This document shows, piece after piece, positions 22,728 to 36,670 of a stretch of 64,000 bases of DNA. The stretch spans positions 48,173,053 to 48,237,052 of the forward strand of contig NC_084702.1 of assembly GCF_028389875.1 (NCBI RefSeq). Direction: 5' to 3'. The notes beneath the pieces were generated by a model. The model saw only the letters and a program-made list of their open reading frames with translations. It had not been told where the DNA came from and did no database searches. The stretch is from Rhea pennata (Eukaryota > Chordata > Aves > Rheiformes > Rheidae). Numbering within the stretch: position 1 is the first letter of the stretch; the number at the start of each line of letters is the position of its first letter. The translations under genes and the position numbers were made by a program.

Positions 22728-25700
22728 GTGAGCCCTGGAGCCCAGGCTCTTAGTATGCTGGTATTAGTGATTTGTTTGCTAATGAGTGAGACCCTTTGGG
22801 ATCAAAATGGGTCCTGTGAAATGTCTCGGAGATTTTTGCACGTAAACTGATGCGCTTCTGTCTGTAATGCGTAACAAAAACGTGTGTGTCAGGGAAAATA
22901 TAACACTGACATTTGGGCTAAGGCAACCTTTTCTTGGCAAGTTTTGAAGTTTGAGCAGCATCTTTGTATGCCATGATAATTACTGACTGCGTATCCCAGT
23001 GTGCTCCTACCTGCTGGTCTGTTGCCCCCGAGTGTGGCGCAGCTGACTACTACTGGCCACGCTCCTGTCTGGACACATGTGAAAAACTTGAGATTCCCAG
23101 ACTGTGGGCACAAAGTGGAGACTACTAAAGAATTGTTAAAATGCCTGGGAAAAACACTTTGGTTTGGTTGAGGATGAAGAAGCCCATGAAGCACATGGGC
23201 TTGTGAAACAGGGGGTTATAAAGGAAAAGAAGGTGTGTGCCGAGTGGAGGGGTCTGTTTGCTTGGGGCTTTTTTGGTTTTTAACTAAGTAAAGAAGTGGG
23301 AAATAGTCTACCTATCAAGAAAGAAAAGGTTATCTTTAAAAACAGACGTTTACCGGATCTGATTTTACTGCAATTGTGATTTAACAGGCGAGATTTGCTA
23401 TTTTGAAAGAGAACAGGTTTTCCCTGATAAAGCGTGTAGGTACATTGTGGTCTTATTTACCATAAAATTAAGATAATTAAGGATATTTAGGGATATTTAG
23501 GATAATTAAGGATATGGAGTTTGCAACCTTGAATATATACAGAACTGTATGTGCATAATTCTGAATTCTGTTAAGAGTGCAACTAGGCAATAACAGGAAA
23601 AGGTTTTTTTTCTTTGAATAAGATGCTTCACAACAAATTTTAACTGAAATATGAAGCACTCTGATTCTTTACAAGGTGCTTGCTGGATTAAAAAAAATAA
23701 AATGCTAAAATGATGTAGAAAGATCTAGCTCCAGAAAGTTTTCCGATGCAGAAATTGGGGGAAAAGAGCTGCGAAATCACTTTCATAGGCTCTCCCTGCA
23801 AATGGGAACTGAAACATGTAACTTGGGACTGGTCAGGGAGTTTTTCAATACGTGATTCTTACTCAAAGGGAGAGAACATTAGGGAAAAATAGTGTCACCA
23901 CCCAACTAAGGACTGCATACCCACTGAATCTTTAAGTTAGTGTTACACGGGAAATACGAATTCTGATGTTTGCAAACTTTTGAATGTTTAATTTTGCCAT
24001 ATAAATAATGTTCATTGGCATATGATCTTTTCTTTACAGTATCTTGGAGAGATGTACTTGCAATTAGTTTAAATAGATAAGGACTAGATAGATAAATGAT
24101 AGATGCCTTTTTTTTCCCTTGAACAACATTATAGCAAGTGTTTTTAGAGAGTAACTTAACGGAAGTTACTTAATGACTTAGAGAGTAATTTAATGGAATT
24201 GTCTCCTTATCAGACCAAAGTAATGCTCTTGTGGCTTTCATTTGTACCACTAATATATTGCCTTAAGAATAGATATGAATATTCTGAAGCATTTGCCTTT
24301 CCAGATCCATTGTCATTCTCTTGCTGTAGTTTTCCAAGTCTCAATTATTTTTGATTCCCAATCATCTCTCTAGTTCATAATTAAAGAAAACTTAAAAATT
24401 GGCAATTTATCTGCACATTTTGCATTCTGTAGATAGTATTTCTTTCATCATGCCCTGCAATAAGGAATACTGAAGTTTGATTTTAGTCCATCTCATATCA
24501 CACAACAGAGACTTTTTTTGTATTGCTTTCTTACTCTAATTATCTTATTGCAGAAACTAAGAAGTGCACAAACAGACACAAATCCACTATGAGCTGACCC
24601 TTTAATTTATTAGAGCAGGCTGTTCTGCATGCATGTATAAAAGCAATAATCAATCAGTAATAAACACTGAATATTTGTTACGAAGATCTGGTTCCAAGAC
24701 CAAACCAGTCTGAGCATCTTCAGTGGATTAATTGCTATGAGATCATATATCTCAGCTGCAGAAAGGCTAAATGGAAGTTTTAATGTGCTGCAAGCCAGCT
24801 GCATCAATGTAACTTATTCCCTCTAGTCAAGCAACATCAATTTCAGAAGCAGTTATTATCCACACCCTTTCTTTTAGGATTCTTTTTTAAATATTATAAA
24901 TTGCTATTACAGAAGAATTGCAATTGGAAATGCTACTAATTAGTACTTTCCCTTTGAAGGCTAAGATTTTAAATTATTCCTACTCCATTATTGAATCCAT
25001 TAAAAAATGAAATATCTGTATTCTAGAGCAGCACTTTCTTCTCTTTTTGCCTTAGAAGCCTGTCTCTTCTCAGAACCTAGTCTGAACTGCATTTGGCCCC
25101 GGATCTATGCAAAGATGCAAGGCAAGAATATTCATTGCCGTAGAGATGTGCGACAGGAGCTCTCCAGAACATGTAACTCTTGCCCATTCCCAGCCTTCTT
25201 ATGCAGCAGTCTTATACAGTTCAGCTGCCTCAAGAGCCTCAATACCTTTAAAGAACAGTGCAGGATTTTTTTTTTCTTAACTAATTAAAAGGACCATCTG
25301 ATAGAATATGTAGCACACAATTCTAAATTAGGTTAGAGGATTAGTTTAGAGGATTTATCATCTGTAGCTTACATGTATTCATAGGCTGAAGAACAAAATT
25401 CTAATATTAAATGGGGTGTAATTTTTAAGGAGATCCATACTTAGCGTCAGAATCTGATGCCCAGTGTCTTGTCTAATCCTTTGTAAATTCCCCTACCAAC
25501 ATAACTACATTTGTGCCATTACTTCCACCAGTATCTTTATTTCAGAGAATCCCAAGAACATTACCAGATCGTTTTACAGATTGCCAGTGTAATGAATTTA
25601 TCAAAACATTGCAAGCCAGCATGAGTTAGAGCAGAGCCAATAATACCACAAGTTGCACTGAGGGCCAGTCCAGCCCTTCGCAGCATCACTAGTCTGGGAA

Positions 25701-26009
25701 GGAGGAAGATGACTTGATGGTTTGGGACCTCTAGTCAGTTGTCACAACTGGAGTTCTGTAAAACACCTGAGTATTGGAGCCTGTCTCCAATGTGGTTCCT
25801 GCACAAAGGAACGTGACCACGAGAGTGCCGCAGTGCTGGGGGAGCAGGCAGAAGTTTTCTAGACACTTTTGCGTGACCATTTCTAGGAAATTAAAGAAAC
25901 TGTGGAAAATGCCAGCAAACTGATTCTGTAAATACATATACTAACTTCTGTTGTTACTTTTAGCTTCTAAAAGATGTATTCCTAAGGACAGAATAAGAAA
26001 AAAATAGAT

Positions 26010-26502
26010 GTTGCTTTTCCATATATTTGGTTTATTGATAGATATTCAGAACATTAGTTTTATTAAAATTTATTAAAATATGTAGGTATATACTTGTATC
26101 ATAAGAAAAAATGGCTCATTACGGTGTCAAATTCAGGTACCTTTCAAAGCTGAAGTGGACTAAGGCACAGGAGTGGTAACAAAGAAAGATTTCCAGGAGA
26201 GAAAAAACAATGTTCAACGTAGTGCAAATGACATAGCATCCTCCTGAGTTTGTCACGGACATCCAGATACGTCTGAGACCTAGAAGGCATCAGCAGTGGA
26301 AAATTCTGGGCTATAAAAACGCACTGAATCAGTGCATCTCACTTCCAGGTTCCATTAGAGGAAGTACTGATATCATGGGAGGTGCTACTGTAGTTTCATG
26401 TAGGGCTGTGAAATTTCTACTTCCTTAGTTGCCACAAAAATAACGTTAGCCTAATACCAATAGTTAACAGTCAAGGCTTAACTGGCAGAATTGGCCTGGA
26501 AG
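26010..26502 (-). other. SLF1: SLF1 3' UTR (end approximate)
   Basis: Downstream of the SLF1 stop on the - strand. Three AATAAA hexamers (seen as TTTATT on the + strand) cluster at 26,069-26,074, 26,059-26,064 and 26,031-26,036, so cleavage near 26,010 is likely. The 3' UTR would then be about 490 bases. Confidence 0.6.
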
Positions 26503-27005
26503 TTAATTGGTAGAAACATGTAAAGTAGACAGCTGATTTGCCATGGCCATAGTTTCCAGTGTTGCTAATAAAGCCTTCATCTGTTCTCCAGAAAAAACAA
26601 TAATGTTTGCAGGTATTTCTTGAAAAAACTGTGGAAGCTTTTGGAAAGTTTCTAGCTCTCTAAGATATGTATCTACTAGCCAATCAGCAGAAAATTTATT
26701 TTTCAACTTAGAATCATCGCTAGCCATTACTGGAAATGTATTTGAACAGACTATGTCTCTGAGAGCAAAAGTAAAGGGGGAAGACAGATTATAAACTGAA
26801 CAAAAATTTAGTAGCATCTTATTAAATAAAATTAACCACAGTTCTATCTGCTGACTGTGGAAGTCTTGATCTGTGCGTTCAGAGAAGCTTTCAATTGTCT
26901 CTTCTGGATGAACAACATTCAAAAGTTCTTGTTTTACTGGCAGGGACTCAACATAATCCAGTGGCAATTTTCCATTGGAGTCCCTCTGCTGTAGAAGCAC
27001 TGGTC
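26503..27005 (-). CDS. SLF1: SLF1 last coding exon
   Basis: The acceptor is TTTTTCCTGCAG (- strand) before 27,005. The entry codon is completed by the previous exon (G|GA). It encodes 167 residues beginning GPVLLQQRDSNGKLPLDYV and ending NQLSTLHVSTN before the stop at 26,503-26,505. The first residues close the third ankyrin repeat; the rest is the helical C-terminal domain, which is less conserved. A 198-codon frame continues upstream past the acceptor, but those extra residues are intronic because homology to SLF1 begins at GPVLLQQ. Confidence 0.95.
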
Positions 27006-30000
27006 CTGCAGGAAAAACAAACATTCGTAGTAACAGCATATTCAGTTTGGCAATTGAACAAGATTTTGGGTTGTTTTTTGCCAGCAGCTTGGAGTCCATT
27101 TAAATTCCTTTTTGTACTAAATCAGGTTGATGCAACTGATGGGTCACATATTTACAATACAATCTAGAAGAAGTAGAGTTTAGAACAGTTTCTTTATGAT
27201 ATTTACCTTAATTTTTTTTTACTGATTTTGCTTGATTGAAAGACAAACATTATTTACATAGAAATGGAAGACAGTCAAATGTGTTTTATCCTAAAATTTC
27301 AAGCAGCAATATATAGAAAATGCAGAAGCTGAATGTTACTGCTGATGTCGAATTTCATTAAACGTTCTACAGGCAACTAGATTTGCTGAAACTGATTCCA
27401 AATTATAGGGATTTCCTTATGATGGTCTTTATTTTACCTTTCTGGATGGTGTGGCTGCCTTTGTCCTAGGCTGTCAAGCAAGATAAACAGTTTTGGCATA
27501 AATCCTGTTCTCCCTCAACAACTAAGTTACAAAGTTTGTTCTTAGCAAATTTCTGAAATGCAAAAATTAAACACTGTAATAAATAGATACAAAGTAATTA
27601 AGTAGGATGTTTAACCTGGTCAGATTATATTAGATTCTTTTTAGTATTTCCTTTTTATTAGTACAATGGAGCTGTTAATATTTAAACAGTTTGCAGATGT
27701 CTTGATAAGTTTATGGAATGCCACACCTGTAAGAAAAAAAGGAGTTAACAAACAACAGTGGTGATTTCCATAGGAGAGCACAGCAGAAATCATCTTATGA
27801 AAATTTGGGCTCTGATGATAAAGTAATGATGCAATTTTATAACTTGAATATATTTTCAAAAATATATTTTAATTACAAGTGGTATTTCCCCATATTACCC
27901 CTTATCAGAGTGATTACAGCAGTACTTTTTTAATCCATCTATGATTATGTAAAATAAATAACTCTTGCAAGCTGAAGCATTTGGGGGGGGGGGAGTAAAA
28001 AGATATTGCAAGGATGTACTCTAAATTACTGAGCTGAGTAAACACACCCTGAATGTGTAACACACTTTCTACCAAAGTGTTGTCAGCTATTTGACAGGCC
28101 AAAGCCCAGAGTGTGACAAAGGCAAGGATAAAGGTACGTGCAGCCTGTAGAGTTGCCAGAAAACCTTGATGAATGCAAGTGCAAGTAGATCTCTTCCCCT
28201 AGGACAACAGGATCATCCACTGACTATTCTTCACAACAGCCCGAAAAAAATGCCTGACCGTCAGCGCACTGCCGTTTTCAGTTGAGGTGCTGGGCTTACT
28301 ATAGTATTAGCTACTGCAACACTTAGACCGATTGAAGCGAGCCTAGGTATTGGCTCCGCAGGTCAGATACGTGGTTCAGGAAATATATAAAACACCTGGG
28401 AGCCACAGAACTGAAGCTCAGCAAACAGAGAGGTAGAACTGCAGAGGAACGTATTGGTTATGAGATGGTGCTTGCACAACAGACACAGGAAATAGCCTTT
28501 AGGGGGCAGGAGAAGACTGCAAATACAGAGATCTTATGCCAAGAATGCAATAAAATGTTGTTTCTCTAGGTTAATTAATAGGCCATCTAAATACAGTGCA
28601 TTCTTTTGCCTTATGGCTGTATGCAAAATGACTTTTTTTGAAAAAATCTGGACTCGAGATATAATACACAGAGATTAAATTCACACAGTAGGTCAACAGA
28701 AAGAATATCACAAATTTTAGTAAACGAATAAAAGCAGTTGATATCCAAGTCCATTTTTTGCATCTGCTTTTTTAAAAAACATGTTATGTTAATTATATTG
28801 ATACAATATATTTCAAGACAAGATACATGTTCCCTGTCACTGAAGGAAAAATATGTTCAAAATGTTTATCATGTGTCTGCCTCTAAGGGGCAATGTATCT
28901 TTTTTTAGAAACTAAGGCATCCCTCCCACTATTATCCCTAAACAGCAGTTATCACAATTACAATATAGAGTCCTTTCTTAAACTAATTGCCAAGCTGATT
29001 GTGTTCTTCAAAGACCATCACATTAATTTTCATAAATGCTGAACAAATTTATGTTGAAATACATGATTATATAGAGATTTAAGGATCTATTTTTGCAAGC
29101 TACGGTAAAAATAGATCAAAACAAAAGAAAATCCTTAGCACTGCTTGGTGACTAGGTAATCTTTATGTTCATTAATGAGTTTGGAGAATATAGTTACAAT
29201 ACATATGGTGTAAAATGCAGAATAAAAACATTACCATATTGGAAAAAAATGTGAAAATCCTGGTTAATTTCATATTCAGCTGATCAAGATAGTGTGAAAA
29301 CAGTAATATTTTTATTGTGACCAAAACAGCCTGGCTTAAAAATGTTTTAAAATAAATATTTTATAATAACATTGTATTTTAAGCAACTATTAAGAAAAAC
29401 ACTACGAACTTCGTATGGGCTCAGAACAGTGGATAATTTCCCTAAACCAGTTTAGCATAAACACACTCACCCCCATGCTGAAGTAGCAGCTTGCCAATTT
29501 CTACATGTCCGTTTGACAGTGCATCATGCAAAGGAGTCACCCCGTCCACTTGACTGAGCAGGTCTACCTCTGGACAACGCTGCAGAATTTCACGGACACA
29601 CACTGTGCTGCCATGGTTACAGGCTTCATGCAAAGGCGTCCAGCCAGCATAGTCTGAATTATAAATCAAGGGAAGTTTTAAAACAGCAGAAGTAGTACTA
29701 AAATGTTAATATTGTAATTCACTAGACCACAAAACACTTTACTTTTTAATATTCGTTATGGATACAATGGCAGTTGGTGATTTCAAAAAGGAAATTTGAT
29801 TGAAAAACATTGGAAAAAAATTAAATGTCTTTTTTTTAAATCAATAGGAAATGTGATGAGCGTTACCACACACTTGCGTTATAAATTAGCCTTTCATCAA
29901 TTTTTGCTTTAAAGTCCTGATTTTGTGTTATTTAAAATAATTAAAACAATTTTCATGCTATAAATGTAAACTTTATTTTCAAATAGATATTATTTTAGTT

Positions 30001-33000
30001 CTTTATCTGGCTTAATTTTTTAGTTTTGTAGAGAAAATGAAGAACTTACCTTTAACATTAATGTCTGTTCCAGGAGAAGAGAGAAGCTGAATCAATCTCT
30101 CCACTTTGTTTCTTACGCAAGCTTTATGCAGGGCTGTCTCGCCTACCATAAAAAATTAATAGATTACACTAGACTAGGCAAGATAGCAACTAAGGAAAAT
30201 AATCAAAGTGCATGGAACTAGGAGACCTGGCTATATGCCAGAAAATTCAATAATGAGTAAGATTTTCCTTTGTCCTGTTTAACTATCTTTTAAGAAAATT
30301 CAAAAAACCCACAGAGCTTCTGTTCCACCAGAGATCTAGCAATGAAATTGTACTGCAAAAGGTTTAACACAGGAATTATCTCCCCCCAGTTCAAGGTTTA
30401 AAGCTTCAATCACACTATAAAAGCACCAAGTGATCACAGAACACCAAAAATACTGGGTTTTGAAGCAATAAAACTTGAGAGTGCAGTTGCCCTCCCTTAA
30501 ATTTATTCATGAACCTACGTTAAAATGTATGGTTCTTTTTACACAGCATTTATAGCTTAATTCAAATGAATGTTTCTGGCTAAGCACGAGTGCCTCTACA
30601 CACTCAAGTATAATTCAGAACTTCAAATCCGTTAACAGATGGTTTGCTGTTTCTCAATAGGCTGTCTGACTTGGCTACAGTAGCAAGGAAGGGGGGAAAG
30701 AGAGAAATAAATGAGAGGGTCTTAATAAATTAAAAAAAAAAAAAAAGAAGAAGGGGGACGAGAGAAAATCCTCTGGAATAAAAACCCCCAAGTCTTAGTA
30801 CTATGTAAAGCTGAAGTAAGTGTGAAAAATTGAACAGCAAGCAACTGACAAATGCTGTTTATAGGTAAAGATACCATTAGTCTCTGCATGATAAGAACTT
30901 CAGACCCATTCTAAATGCTATTTTGCTTTCACTAAGTGATTAGGTTTGAACAAGAGCCAGAGGAAAATCTTGATGCCAGGTGAAAGATGACGCAACAAAC
31001 CTCTTAGAAATGAAAAAAATCTTAGGCTAAATCTCTCAGCCTTTGTGATAAGATTAGCATGGTATATTTTGTTATATTAATACTTTCACTGTGTAAATCT
31101 GTCTGCTCCATACTCATTCTTTTCAGCAGAAGATACTACTTACAATTTTGGCAGGGGAAGAATAGGAAAAAAAAGCAGGTTTTTTTTGCCCTAGTCCTTC
31201 AGCTCACTTTTCTTTGTAAAAGTCAGTATGTAATAATTCACATCAATTTTACTTGCAAAAGCAATAAAGAGAAAAGGAACCAATTTTAAAAATGCATGGT
31301 CTGGCTCTGTTACTGAAGCTCGCTTAAATCCCAAAAGAGGGTGAGGTTTTATGTCCTTCAGTGTTTGTGACACAATTCTGATTATAGTTTTTTGAATGAT
31401 CATAGCTTGCTTTTGCCAGTTTTTTCTAAGTCTTCTCATAGGTGTCATTATTAATATAGTTGTATTTTAAATGATGTAGGTAAATTTCTGATGATGATGG
31501 TAAAAAGTAGTTCCAGCAAATAATTCTGTTCAGGTAAAGCCTTATGTAAAGTATGTTTTATTAAATTTGTGTAATAAGTGGGACCCAAATGAATTACTGC
31601 AGTGCTGTTTTATTCTTTAGGTACTTGGGTTCCAGTATAGCTAAGACAAAAGCCAAATGCCTTTCATAGTCTGGGCTGAATGCCTGGAAGAAAACAGTCC
31701 ATATGCTTAACACAGCTATGTAACATAGCATACTCCTCAGTCTTTGTTCACAAAATGTCTAGGACTGAAAGAGATGAAGACTGAATTATACTTTCAAATC
31801 AGAAGACGTTGATCCTACCAAGCACAGGTTGAGGTGGATTAGCAAAGTAAGGCAGGCAGGACTGGAATGAGCTCACACAAGCTGTACACTGTATTTAATA
31901 TCTCGGGGGGGGGAGGGGAATGAAGAAGGCAGCTTTATTCCACCATATATACAATTCCTCCTTTCAAACAGATATTGAAAAAAAGAAACGTGAATCATAA
32001 GAAAATATTTCTTGGACATAAGCGGTCATTTTAGTTCAGCATCCATAAGGACAAGATTTTTAAACATGAAACTGTTGATTCTACACATTTAAAGTTCTTA
32101 ACATAAATTAGATAATAAAATACCTTTAATATTTTTCTTGTAAAAATGTACCTCTTCAGCCAAAAGGTAGCAATTCTCTTTGGCGTATGAAACCTTAACT
32201 TCTGCTTTAAGTTTCTTTGCTAACGGAGGGCACTCATTAAAGAATAACTCACTGAAAAGACAGCAAAGTGGACACGTTTAAAACCTGTATATTATATTTT
32301 AAGATATTGTATATATACTTAATATTGTTAGAGCATATAAATGTCAGATGTGTGCATTTCAGAGTTTTTTCTGAAATGTCTTAACTATGTAATTTCTCAG
32401 TCTTTTAACTGTATTAAAAACAGTAATAAAAGTACACTTCCCACAATTAACTTTTTTAAAGGTAATACTATGAATGGTTTAACCCTTCTATGTCTCTATT
32501 AAATTTAATATTGGGAAAATACATCAGTCTGCATATATGGAGGATGAAGGGTAAGGGGGAACCCCAGCCTATAGGTGTTACAGGTTTACGATGGAGCTTT
32601 CTGTCAGACTCAGTAATTTGTAGACAACAAAACAGGTCACATAAAGTTCAAAAAATGTGTCAGGTCAGAAGCTGTCCCCCAAAGCAGAATAAAACTGGTG
32701 ATGTTATAGGTATTACTTACGGTAGATCAGGCAGCACTTCGACTTGGTTCTGCTTTTCACCATTTAGCATCAATAATGCCCTCTGAGACTCAGGGCATGG
32801 CCATTGCCCTATTTTCTTTCTCTTTGCTTTCTCCATCTTCCTTGTCTCACACATGCCTATCTCTCCTAAAGCAGGCAAATAGCAACAGACCTGTTGCAAA
32901 AGGAACATTATCAATGACCATGTATACAGTAAATTCATATGTAGTCAAATTTCTTCTGTTGTACTTCACATAAAGCAGTCATCCACCACCCACAGCTTGC

Positions 33001-36000
33001 TTTATCTAAGTTTTTGAAAATATGATCCCTAAATGATGTTTGCATATATAGATTGTTTAAAAATGTCTTCTGCAGTCTTTACTATATTGCTAGTTTAACA
33101 TACTTTACTCAGTATTTCACTCTTGTATGCTGGCCTCAGAAGTAAGTGGGAAATTCTAGGCTTCTCTCGGGATTTTTTGGCAGCTGAGAAAATTTTAATC
33201 TGTTGAGTTGGACAGCTGTAGTCCTACAGCAAAGCTAACTGATTCTCAGGTACTTAATGGAAGTATTTACGAGCCTTTCTGCTCCAAATCCAGGGAGCAA
33301 TTTGGCAAAGAAATACCATTCCTGTAAGATGAGGACTAAGCCTGTGGGCCTTGGGTAGACAATAAGCAAGTTACCTCTTAGGTGCTCTCTCACTTAGGAT
33401 AACCTAGGATGGCATAGATATTTTGGCTTCGTTCCAGCAATTCAGAGGCTCCAATCCACCTATATATGTCTCTACAAAGACATATAAGTTGTTCCAGTTT
33501 GGCAAAAGCACAGGAAATAGTTCAGTAAGGGGACTCATTCAATGATTATCCAGAAGTGGAAGCAGATTACATGTCACCACGTCAAAAGAAAGATACTTAA
33601 AGAAAACTTTAAGTTAGAAGGCTTTATGTTAGATATATAGCTGTTTTATTTTTAAACTTCTGATAGTCTTTTGTTCAAGCTGTGGTTAAACATCATGTAT
33701 GATAAAAAATGATCTCTGTTCATAATAAGCTCCTATAAAATTCAGGGAAACCTCTGTTTAGAAAAATGTATGAAAGTGTAAAGTTGTCTTGCTTTGATTT
33801 CATCTGAATTTTAGGTCATAGAGAAACAGTGATGGATTCCATATCGTGGTTACACATTAGTGTTAAGGTTACTGAAATGTAACTGTAAGTCAGGGCACGT
33901 CATTACAGTGTCCTCTCTCTGATTTGTCTGCATCCTGCCAGCAGTCATGCTTTTGAGAATTTCTTTTACAATTTTCATCACGTGTATTTCCTCATCAACT
34001 ATCAAAATTGTGATTTGAAGGCAGGTAGAAGTTTGCAAGTAGGAGAAAATCTTCAAGAGAAGAAATTTACAGGAATTCACTGTGGTTCAGAATCATAACA
34101 GCTTGTATCAATTAACTGCCTAGACATACCAGAATAACAGAAATTACCCCTTTAAAAAAATCTGAAGAAAAAAAAAACAAGTTAAATAATGCAATGTTTG
34201 GAATTTTCCTTAATTATAAATGTAATATTGCAATAAAGTATTTACATCAAAGATAATTTTTAAAAGCTTGCACTGTGACTTTTCACATTACCTGCATGAA
34301 AACACATTAATTTGTACAAGTATTACAGATTGTTTGGCAGGAAAAATTTTACCATTGTTTTGAAGCCTGATCTGAGGTAAAACAATTTAAACGTGGTAGA
34401 GTTTTTGTACAGGTGGAATAAGATGTACGCAACGAGCATGACTTTAAACCACAACAAAAGGAGATGTTTTTCAAGATTCTCTTATGAATCTATTACTTGT
34501 TGCATACTTAAGTATGCTAGGTTATTAAGGAGTACAAGAGTTACTTACTATTTTCTGAAGAGAAAGAGGTTCTGTAGAAATAGATATATTCCTCTGTAAA
34601 CATATTTTTTTAAAAACTGCTTCTGCAACAAACATTTGAAGCCAGAGAGATGGTATGGAACAAATGAACGATTTTAATTCATGTATTGAAAAGTCTGGAT
34701 AAAAGCAAAGGGGGGAAAAAAGCCTTTAAAATCAGAGTATGTTATCATCTTATAAAGAGTCCAGTTTCTGAAACAATGTTCATCGTATTTTAAAAGGCAA
34801 AACACTGCTTGTATTAATGAACTTCTAAAAAATGCTCTAAATATATTCATATAAATAATCATATATAATCATATAAAAGTTGCATCATGATTTTGAGAAG
34901 GAAATTATTTATTTGGGAAAGTTATGAAAAGTGACCTTAAGCAGATTTCAACATCATTCTGATGTTCCAAATCTTTCACACTGTTTTTAAAAAAGAAAAA
35001 ATATACATACGCACACACAAGAAACTATTGTAGAAAAATGTGGGCCTATATCAGGTTTATGTCTGCTGTACTGTACTTCCTTTTTTTTTTTTTTTTTTTT
35101 TTGCAAAGCAACAGAATGGCTGTTTTTTCTTAGGCTGATCTTTGTATTTTGATTCTAGCAAAAGTGTTTTGTCAAAATAGTCACTGAAACAGGTGGAAAA
35201 CAAGGTCTCTGAAGATGAGGAAAGTCTTTACTATATTAAGGGAGTATTTTGTTCTTTTGAGAACTACTCCCTCTGTAACTACTGTATAGCCTAAATTAAA
35301 ATAGAACAAGATTTAGAAGTATAGATGTTTTCTCCTGTAAGGTTAACAGAATCTTAGGAGAAGAATTTTGCAATAGTTTTTTGGGCTTTAAGTGCTGTGG
35401 ACTGAACTAAGTGGCAGTGATCATCAATTCGTCAGAGAATCTTTATTCTTTATAATCAGACTATGATCATTCTTGTGAATGCTCTGAATGGATGAAGGAC
35501 AGCTTAAAGAGTATCATTTTCCATTTGCGAACAGGCAAGTGAGAAAGTCTTACTATCTATATACTGTATATAAATACGTATATGTGTGTGTGTGTGTGTA
35601 TATACATATGTATATACACACACACACACACACACATACACACACAAGATTCTTCCCCATTTATGAAAGAGATAAAATCCTTTGGAGAGGCTGCAATAGT
35701 TGCAGATACTAGGGGCTCTATTCAGCTATAAAGTTCCAACTGGTCTGGCCTCTTAAGATCTAAGGCAGGCTATAATACTTTGGATCATTTTATTTTTGTG
35801 AGAGTGGAGTACAACTATTTGTCTAGATACTAAGATTTTTGTTGAATGTTTTCAGGATAGTTCTTGTCAAATTTCCAGGTAGGAAAAGCAACAAATTTTT
35901 ACATGAAGTCTGCACCTGCCTCTAGAGGAAAATGATGAGAAAATGATGACTGAAACCAATATACCCACAGAGGTGTAATAGCTGAATCACAGTCTTCCGC

Positions 36001-36625
36001 TTAATTTCTTATTAAAAAAAAAACAAAACAAAAAAAAACCCAAACAGCTTTGGAACCTTTTTAGGTTTCTCTTCCCCTAGTTGCTGAAAGGACAGATGCC
36101 CCAAAAGATGTTCCATGTTGGATAATGATGGTTCATTTAGGTTGTGGCATTCATTTTTATCTAGCCTGTTTAACGGACAGGAGGAATAGTGATACAACAT
36201 TCATATTACTCCCCGTCCCAAGCCCTCTCCCCAAATTCTTTGGCTAACAATCTAAGGATTTGGAATGAGATACTGTCTCCATTTGAAGTCTGTATGGGTC
36301 AGAGAGCCCAGGTTAACTTTTGGACTTACTGCTGAAGTGTCCTTAACAAAGAAGAATGAGTTTGTGGAGTAAAAAGCTAAAGTCTTGTTTGAGAATTGGC
36401 CTTACTAAGGTGTCTTCAGGTGTGTGTCTCAAGTTATGGCTTACCATGATTAATAGGCTTAAATCTCTTCCTAAACTGACAACTGAGCTCCGCAGAACTT
36501 GCTTTTTTTTTTCTTTTTCACATTGTGTAATATTGATTTAACGTTAAAACCTATTCAGATTTATTTAACTGAATGTTAAAAGGAAGGCCTGTACTACTTG
36601 GTTTTTGCTTGAGACAGACGCGCGT

Positions 36626-36670
<45 letters not shown>

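Larger units (their letters stand above)
13031..26009. other. Intergenic region between convergent MCTP1 and SLF1
   Basis: About 13 kb between the two 3' ends. I recognise no protein-coding gene here. It contains A-rich simple sequence (about 15,023-15,050 and 15,853-15,873), a short tandem duplication at 15,581-15,617, a CCTTCCGTCCAT-type repeat near 19,604-19,635, and CpG-rich patches between about 13.6 and 22.8 kb that are listed separately. From about 23 kb to 26 kb it is ordinary AT-rich sequence. Open frames such as 17,106-17,648 (-) and 22,224-22,712 (-) follow the GC-rich patches and look like chance frames. Confidence 0.7.

Noticed and set aside
26895-27167. 90-codon + strand frame over the SLF1 terminal exon
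   Set aside because: Antisense shadow of the SLF1 coding exon.
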